The notes beneath the pieces were generated by a model, which worked only from the letters and a program-made list of their open reading frames with translations, was not told the origin of the DNA and did no database searches. From NCBI GenBank assembly GCA_012861695.1, contig JAAOOA010000006.1:11245379-11309378 (forward strand): DNA of 64,000 nt, written 5' to 3'. Made by a program: the position numbers and the translations under genes. This DNA is from Trematomus loennbergii (Eukaryota > Chordata > Actinopteri > Perciformes > Nototheniidae). This document shows, in pieces, positions 56,673 through 64,000 of the stretch. Every line of letters begins with the position of its first letter. Within the stretch, counting starts at the first letter, position 1.

Positions 56673-59600
56673 CTTTACAACATCAATGGAGTTCCTGAGT
56701 TTCTTGTAACTAGGGAATGTAGACTGTATGTAGATGCATATAGCAGAGTATGTATGATAATACATGTTTTTTTTTTTAGGGTTGAACAAGGCTAATGATC
56801 CCAGTTGAATTGCATTGAAAGTACATCGAATTGTGTTTGGTATAACAGCATTTTGATTAGAATGTGAATGTCTCTATTGTGAACATCGGAAGAAAGAGAC
56901 AGAGATGAGCCATACAGCAGAATTGGTCACATTGAAGTTTTTTTAGTGAGGCCTTATCAGGTTTTAATAACATCTTTCTGTTGTAATGCAAAGAGGAACC
57001 ATACTACCATCAGATAAAACTGACAGCAAGGCAATTTAAACCAGACGTGATATCATTCAGCTGTCCAAGAATGTCCACATTTCCTTCATGGAGATTTTGC
57101 ACAGAGACATTCTGTGGCTTAGTTGTATCAGAGGTACAGGACAAGAGAAAACACAATTTATTCCTGCTGTTTATCATAAAATGAGATTAACATTAGACTG
57201 TGACATGTGATTTAAATGCATCAGCCTATGCATTTGGGCCAAATGTGAAGGTATTCCATGCATTGGCTTCATGGTCATTGAAAGGAGATTTTCCATAGCC
57301 TTAGTTGGTTGTGTTGGCTACTCAATTGTTAAACGCAGCCCTATGAATCTCCATTAAGGCCTTTACTAAGTTGCAAGGTTCTCAACAGCTATAAATAGAG
57401 ATATCATTTAATTTACCAAAGTGAGAAAATAAACGCTATTCCATATCGTAATTGCCAGAGATGCATGATAACCACCCAGTGGAATAAATAGGACGCTTAT
57501 ATGCTGAAGTCAATGGTACTGTATATTACACTTTATATGCAAGGAAACTGAGCTTTTAAAAAGGCCAATAAAAAGGTTAGCGATGCTTCATTGAAGGTGC
57601 TTATGCCACAGAGGGTGGTCTGAATATGTATCTGCAGTTTGAACAAAAAAACACTAACAGACACACATACAGTACATATACACAACCTGAAACAATCAAA
57701 ATACATATTTAATGTATAACAAACTGAGAAACAAATATGTCCCTACATTTGATATAGACACTACCCAGGACTTTCTTGTGACCTTTGAGAATCTAACTGG
57801 ATTTTTTTAAGGTTATATTATATCAACAGCCCAAAACCTTACTGATGTTTTTGTTCCCCTCATAAATGTGCTATTGTTTAAATGTCCATGTAAAGAATAG
57901 TTACTCACATGCAATGCATGTGCACTTTCCGAACCAGCAGCTAAGGTGTTAACGCTGGAGCTTGTCTCCGGGGTGGGCTGGTCTGATGCTGGCTGTGGAG
58001 AATGACTGAGGTGAAGGGGTTAGGAGAGGAGCGAGCACAGCTACAAGGGCCTCTGTCCCAGGCCAGGCTGTGAGCTGCAGCCCTGTGCTGATAAGACTGT
58101 AATAGTCCTCCTTAGAGGACCCAGGGCTCCGCTCCCCTTATTAGTCATTTATCACACCTGGCAGCCTCACTGAACCATAATTACTCTTCCCTTATCCCCC
58201 CGCACTGTCATGTCCATGAGAGCGAGTGGGGCAGAGGGGGAGGGAGAGGAATAGCTGTGAGAAACAGTGTTCAGAGAGTGGACTGAGAGAAGGACAGAGG
58301 AGTTATAAGGCGAAGGAGAAAGAGAAAGTGCTGGTGAAGAACGGACAAAGTTTAAAGTAGACATTTGAAGAGTATGTAGTACATGCAGCAGTGCATCAAA
58401 CAATACTTTTTACACAAGGAGAACGCTATGTTGGGGCACTAACCTTTTAAAGTCTCTCTTTTTATACATCATATGCATGCACTGATGGAAAGGAATGTAA
58501 TCTCACAAATACACCCGTTGCAAACAGACCAGTCTTTGTGCTAAATGAGAACCAGTTGTTCTGACCACTGCTCTCTAAATAACTGTTTGACAAGACAGGA
58601 ATTAGGAGAGTCTACTGGCCATTTCAGGTAAACAAAACACTCAGTAACATTCAGGTGACACCTATTAACACTTAGTGACTTTGTGATAACATGAGAAGTA
58701 TAGCTTTATGTCCACAGGACTTTTTGTTGTTTATTTAGAAGATGTTCCTAAACATGTAAATTGAATTGCAGAACAAGACTGTTTAAAATAGTGTGTTGGA
58801 TGAAAGAGTGATAGAAATAAAATCGGTTATGGAAATTTAAATAATGGCACCTCGTTCTCCCCAAAATGCCAACAGTTGTTAGAGAGAGGAGAGGTTGTGC
58901 AAAGTTTGTTATAAAAACAATGCTACATTAAACATGTCAAATTGCTCGCCACACTAACATTTCTTTCACGAATGAGTTGCAGTGACATTTTCTCTGTGAA
59001 GGGTTTACTTTGTTGCCACGTGCCTGGCTGTCACGAAAGCACCCTCCTTGACACTGTAAGCAGATCCAGATGTGAGCCACATGCTTCCAATCCCAAGTGG
59101 AGACTTACTACACCCCAAACCACCTAACCCCTAACAGTTGTAGTCAAGTCTCACACTCAGTCTGTGGTGTTTCATTAGCGACAGGGTTTAACCTTTTACA
59201 AGAAAAACAAACATGCAAATATGTAGTCATTTGGCTCTCGAACTGACTTTCTATTTTGTTTAGTTTGTAACTTCTAATTTCGGTCCTGAAATTGTTTGCG
59301 TTTCAACTACCAAGATCCAGTTATTGCACTCTAATTGATTATGTACAGTATATAAGTGATACAAATTTTGTACATGTTTTGATTCTTACAGTTTCAATCA
59401 CAAGGATTTCAGTCATTCTAAATACCAGAAGAACAGACAATCAGATTAATGTAGACAGAAAAACAAATTGTCACGAAGGAGCCGTTATAATGCACGAATC
59501 CCAGGATGCCCTGCCATATCCTGGGTACAGCTAGTAAAAACCCTGACAACAGTTGTGTCGTCCTTCACAGATGGAGACCACAGCAGAGCTCACACAGTTA

Positions 59601-62600
59601 AGTCCAGATGTGTGAAAAAGAGGAAGAACAGAGGGACTGCAGCAGGAGGGAGGGTAGAGAAAGTGGGAAGAGAAATGGGATTGCATGAATTTAGCTGTCA
59701 TTAAAAAGCCAACAGATGTGTGAGTCCCAAAGGAAAGACATCTGGGTGCTCTCTATCGGTCTCTGTCTCTCTTTTTCTCTCACACACACACACACACACT
59801 TGCACACACACACTTTTCATCAGCTGCGTAAGGTGAGAAAATGGAGAATGCTCTTGGCTTTTTAAGATCCGTATTGCTGCCTTCCTCCATTTTAACAGGC
59901 GTTTTATGGAGCAGCTTCCTTAATAGCCACTCACTTATAAAACAAAGCTGTAATGACATGCAAATGACTCACAGGGAAACACTGTAAAGAGGATATGATG
60001 TATGGGCCGTCTGTGCACCACAAACACACAAAACAGTTACACACAGACAACAAAGAAACAGCCCAACACAGCAAAACCTACTGAAAAAGTTCCCTGTTTT
60101 CTCCTAAATGTACCATTATAAATGAAATATGTTACATGATGTTTGATACTGTAAAATACATTACATTTTTGCTGTCCATAAATTGTACTTATAATATATT
60201 GTACAATAAGCTAACGTAATTACTATTTCCTTTTAAAGAAGTGCCTTGCGAGGAATGGGTTTGATTGTAGTGTAAAACAATAAATCAAGATACTAAACAG
60301 ACATTCACACAATGCACACACAAATTAATCCATACACAGCATACAAATACTGTATACAGAGAATCTCTACACGGGAAAAACATGGAGCAGATCTCTGCAC
60401 CAGTTTTGACAAAGCTACAGGCTTAACAGCTACGAATAAACAAGACAAAAAGAATAAAGGAGTGTTTCCTCTTGTGTACAATAGAGCTGTGTATTACACA
60501 CATGGCATTAAAAGGTCACTGTGACCTATCAGCTTTCACATTCATAAACAAGGAGTTGTTGTGCCAGAGGTATCTCTCTGTCTTGGTTTGCAGGATTGTG
60601 GTTTGAAACCCCAGATGGGTCAGTATGAAAAACTGCTGAGGTCATACTTCAAGCATTAGATGGCATAATATAGACATTTTTAAATATATATATGGCTAAA
60701 ATATCAAACAAAAAGCCATTACTTCCCAAAAAGTGTGTGTCTGTGTGAGCGCGTGTTTATCATTGCCAGCTATTGTGTTAAACACCCTGGATTAGGGCCT
60801 AAGTGGGACAGATGATAGGTAGGCTAGTTATGGCTTTATTGGACACATAGGGGCAGTAGCCTCCTCATCATTATGATAAAGAGGTTATCTGATGGTGAAA
60901 CCCTTTTTCAGTGTGGCGTTAAGGAGCCAACTGTCTCTTTGAGCTGTGAGCCTGGAGACAGGGGATCATTACCGGGCTTAGCCCATTTTGAAGGCTGCTC
61001 AAGGTGAACTGGTTTCCTCTTCATCCCACATGAAAAATCTGAACTCACATTTACTTAACTGATTTGCAAGAGATTTCTTTGCGCCACTGGCTATATATAT
61101 TTTTATGATTATGGATCTTCCTGGAAAGCCATTTGGTTTGAAAGATTGACAAAAGTTGAGTTTACCCGTGTTGTATGCAGGGGAAAATCCTAGCTAATGT
61201 AAACAAAAACAGATCCTATTCTTCAATATCCAAATATTATTTTACTTTTCCTTCTACACTGACTTCCCTCTATCCTCTGTATTGATGCATCTCAAAAAGA
61301 AGGTATGTGTACTGCTCTTGAGCTGCCAGAGCATCTGCATCCTGACTCCAATTAGGAGAACAAACCACAGGGAGGCATACCTATCATCAACAGTTCAAAG
61401 GTCAGCTGACAGGAAGGAAACAGAAAAAGCAGCGAGACAGACAGTAAGTACAGTAAATACAGCAGCATAGAAAGCCTTCTCTCACAGTAAACCTGACACC
61501 AGTCAACTTATCTCTGTCTGTCTCCCTCTCTCTCTCTCTCATGCTTTCGCTCTGCACGTCCCTGTCACCTCTTCAGTCTGTTTCCTCTTCCTCGTTCTCT
61601 TCCTTGGTTTTGTTCTATTTATGACTTCCTCTGAAATCTCGGCGTCTCTTGCACACTTATGTGGGCCATAAATCAGCCATTGAAAAGGACAGTGGACGGG
61701 GAGAGAGATGGAAAATCGGAGGGAGGCCTGCGCTGTCGTCTGAACAACTGTTTAAAGGCCCACCTGAGAGCTCTAAAAGTGAAACCTGCTGGAAATATTA
61801 TCCAACACAGGCAGACAGGAGGTCCAGCATTAGAAAAACGGTGTTGGGACAAGCCATCAATGTCAACTCTGCTTTGTGACGTTACATCACAAACACGAGT
61901 GAGTTATGCATCCAGGGTGATTTAATTGCAATCTTCATATGAAAATATTGTTTTCTTCTTTATAATGAAATGCTCTGTTTGCTGCCTCCAGTGTAAGCGA
62001 GCTTGGCCAGAGCAGTTCAGCAGAGGCATGCCAGAGACTTGTATGGGACTCTGGGGTGATTAATTTTTGAAGTGTGTTGTAAAGAGCTATGAGATCCATA
62101 AACAGGAGAGTACACACAAGGCAATCCCTGGATAGTGATGGTCACAACACAGCTCACAAAGCACTATGGTCACATATAGCCACAGCCAAGTGTAATATCT
62201 GAAGCTTACCGTCAAAGTCAATAGCGTCCTTAACAAATCCGTACACTTCTAACAGCTAATGTGATTTTATCAAGGGATCCGTTTTCTTTATCTTTTCCAA
62301 GTATTTAATGGTGACATCTTTAATGGCTATGATCATCTTGATTTCACTGATGGAAGTTACAGGTGCTACCTTTTCTCTCTTAGACATCTTCCTCAAACAC
62401 TACACTGACATGTTCCACCAGGGTCTCCTTTAAAACAACACAGCGCTCCTTCAAACAATACCCTGCTAATTTCAGGAAGAAAAAGGAAACCCTTGAAAGA
62501 AAGGGAGAGGGGCACTGTTGTTTCATTAATATACCCCTGAGAGTACGGTGGCAGTAGCAGAAGAATGAGGGGGGTTATCAGCCCTCATCTGTGAGGAAAG

Positions 62601-64000
62601 CTCCCCCTTCCCTCGTCTCTCACTAGACTGTGCGTCCATCAGGCCTCATTACTCTAATGGTAGTGGCAGTGATTAAGGCTTCCTGGCTGCAGACCCCTTT
62701 GTTTGTTCGCTTGTGTTTCCCCTCCATAAAGACAGTCTTCAGGATGCCTGTGACCCAGCTCCCCCTTCTCCTTCAGGGATGCAGTGCTCCCAGACCCCCT
62801 TGGACCTTGGAGTTATCACAGGAGGGGGTTGGGACAGGTTATCGCCATTTAAGAAAGAGAAAGCCAGGAACTGCTGGGTTCCTGCACACACACTGATAAT
62901 ATGGTTAGTGAAGGTATTCAGCTGCAACAATGCACTTATTGGTCTCTCTCTCTCTTTTCCAGTTGCCTATAAATATAGACATACTGTACGTACTCGGGCA
63001 CTGTGTAACGTTGGCTACAATACATGCACACAGCTGCCTATTAACAGTGCAGTATACAACAATACTCCACCACATGTGCATGCAGACATACTGTATACGT
63101 AGACACAAATCAATTTGGACAAAACACAGCAGTGTATTTAATGCAAATCATATGAATGCAAAAAATACCAACATCCTGACCTTTTCTCAATGTGCCCTCC
63201 TCTGTTTTGGGATAAAAACCATAAAACGTTGACATCTGTTCAAGTTCAGACGAGGACATCTGTTGCAGGTCACCCTACCCCCTCTTCTATTTCTTTCCTC
63301 ATTTTATCCTGTAAACTATTCAAAATGCCTACAGTAAACATAATTTTGGTTATAAATATTGTATAACACTATCATCCTATAAACATGAAAATAAATCCCA
63401 GTGAGCGGTGCAACAGGAACCAGGACTGTCTGACGCCGTAGCCATGCACTACAGAAGGGGAAAGTGTAGACATTCATTGTTCTTTGTACGACATTACTAA
63501 AGCAATCCTGTCTCTGGTCTCGGTCAAGTGTGCTGTGATGTGAGGCACTCTGCCTGGTCTTCTTCAGTTTCACTCAATTCAGGCTTCTTTCTCGCTGCTT
63601 CATTCATAATGGATAGCTCTTTGGGTTGCTGTCAACAAGAGTCTATCAATGACTGAAAAAACAGCTTTAGATCTGAGACAGCTGCAGTCACTTACAGACA
63701 TCCGATGCGATTGTTCTAGTGTTCATTATGATGGCAAATGAAGTTTAAAACTCAAACTTTTGTTTTTGGTTATTGTAAACAAAAAGTGTACCTTATAATA
63801 ATTAAGAGAAAACAGCAGCAGCACATTTAGGATACGTATACCAGATTCGTTTTCAACAGTATGTTCTGGCTGTAACGCTGAATTCAACTAAATTGAGAAA
63901 ATAGAACATTTATTTGTAATTAGCGTAGCTCCTAGGTACAAGCATCACAGGCCCCAAACATCAGGTGCAGCCTTGCCCAAAAAGAGGCCTCAAAATGTAA
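56673..64000. other. Gene-poor sequence with pyrimidine tract and short CA runs
   Basis: No gene was found. CA runs lie at 59780-59799 and 59802-59813. A pyrimidine-rich stretch covers about 61511-61620. Less AT-rich, motif-dense patches that could be regulatory occur around 57950-58200, 60780-61000 and 62540-62720. The 129-codon frame at 62713-63102 and the 100-codon frame at 62930-63232 are not recognised and look like chance. The window ends in unremarkable sequence. Confidence 0.45.
61511..61620 (+). repeat. Pyrimidine-rich tract
   Basis: The plus strand is dominated by C and T for about 110 bases, including a (CT)n core near 61525-61540. This is low-complexity sequence. Confidence 0.65.

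Overview
The window looks like gene-poor nuclear DNA from a teleost fish. Four things point there: long (CA/GT)n microsatellites; a tRNA-derived SINE with the GTCGCTTTGGATAAAAGCGTC body common in fish; a 5'-truncated L2-clade LINE with the typical fish 3' end; and a hAT-type element with the GAGTTTGACACCCCTG terminus common in fish genomes. There is no bacterial, phage, organellar or viral gene content, no CRISPR array and no operon. I recognise no intact protein-coding gene. Almost all ATG-to-stop frames are short and look like chance or repeat shadows.

Layout: 1-83 is the end of a TTAA-target DNA transposon; its visible 83 bases are identical, in opposite orientation, to the end of a complete copy at 56183-56672. 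A SINE follows at 114-309, then repeat-like sequence to about 2 kb with a 32-bp perfect palindrome. About 5.4-5.75 kb has a CT tract, a CpG-containing palindrome and a short ATG frame ending at a good splice donor, a weak first-exon candidate. A complete non-autonomous hAT element with an 8-bp target duplication and a transposase C-terminal fossil lies at 6059-6662. From 6.7 to 27.4 kb there is unique sequence, purine-rich tracts and a 140-bp GT microsatellite. At 27445-27530 a strong polypyrimidine tract plus AG is followed by a short frame and about 2 kb of UTR-like sequence, the best candidate for a last coding exon, though I do not recognise the protein. From 29.6 to 49.9 kb there are two more long dinucleotide arrays, a short retroposon tail and several AT-rich, homeobox/SOX/POU-site-rich stretches that read like enhancers.

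The LINE relic is at 49937-51470 (minus strand, three frameshifts). A POU/homeodomain-like cluster is at 52.25-52.52 kb, and a complete PIF/Harbinger-like non-autonomous element at 52783-53914 contains a 113-codon stop-free frame. The last 7 kb is unique non-coding sequence.

I cannot show from one sequence that any unique stretch is conserved; every regulatory call here is inference from motif content. Nothing points to a new multi-gene system. The most useful observations are the well-bounded mobile elements, the paired-site clusters at 36430-36464 and 52432-52467, and the candidate terminal exon.
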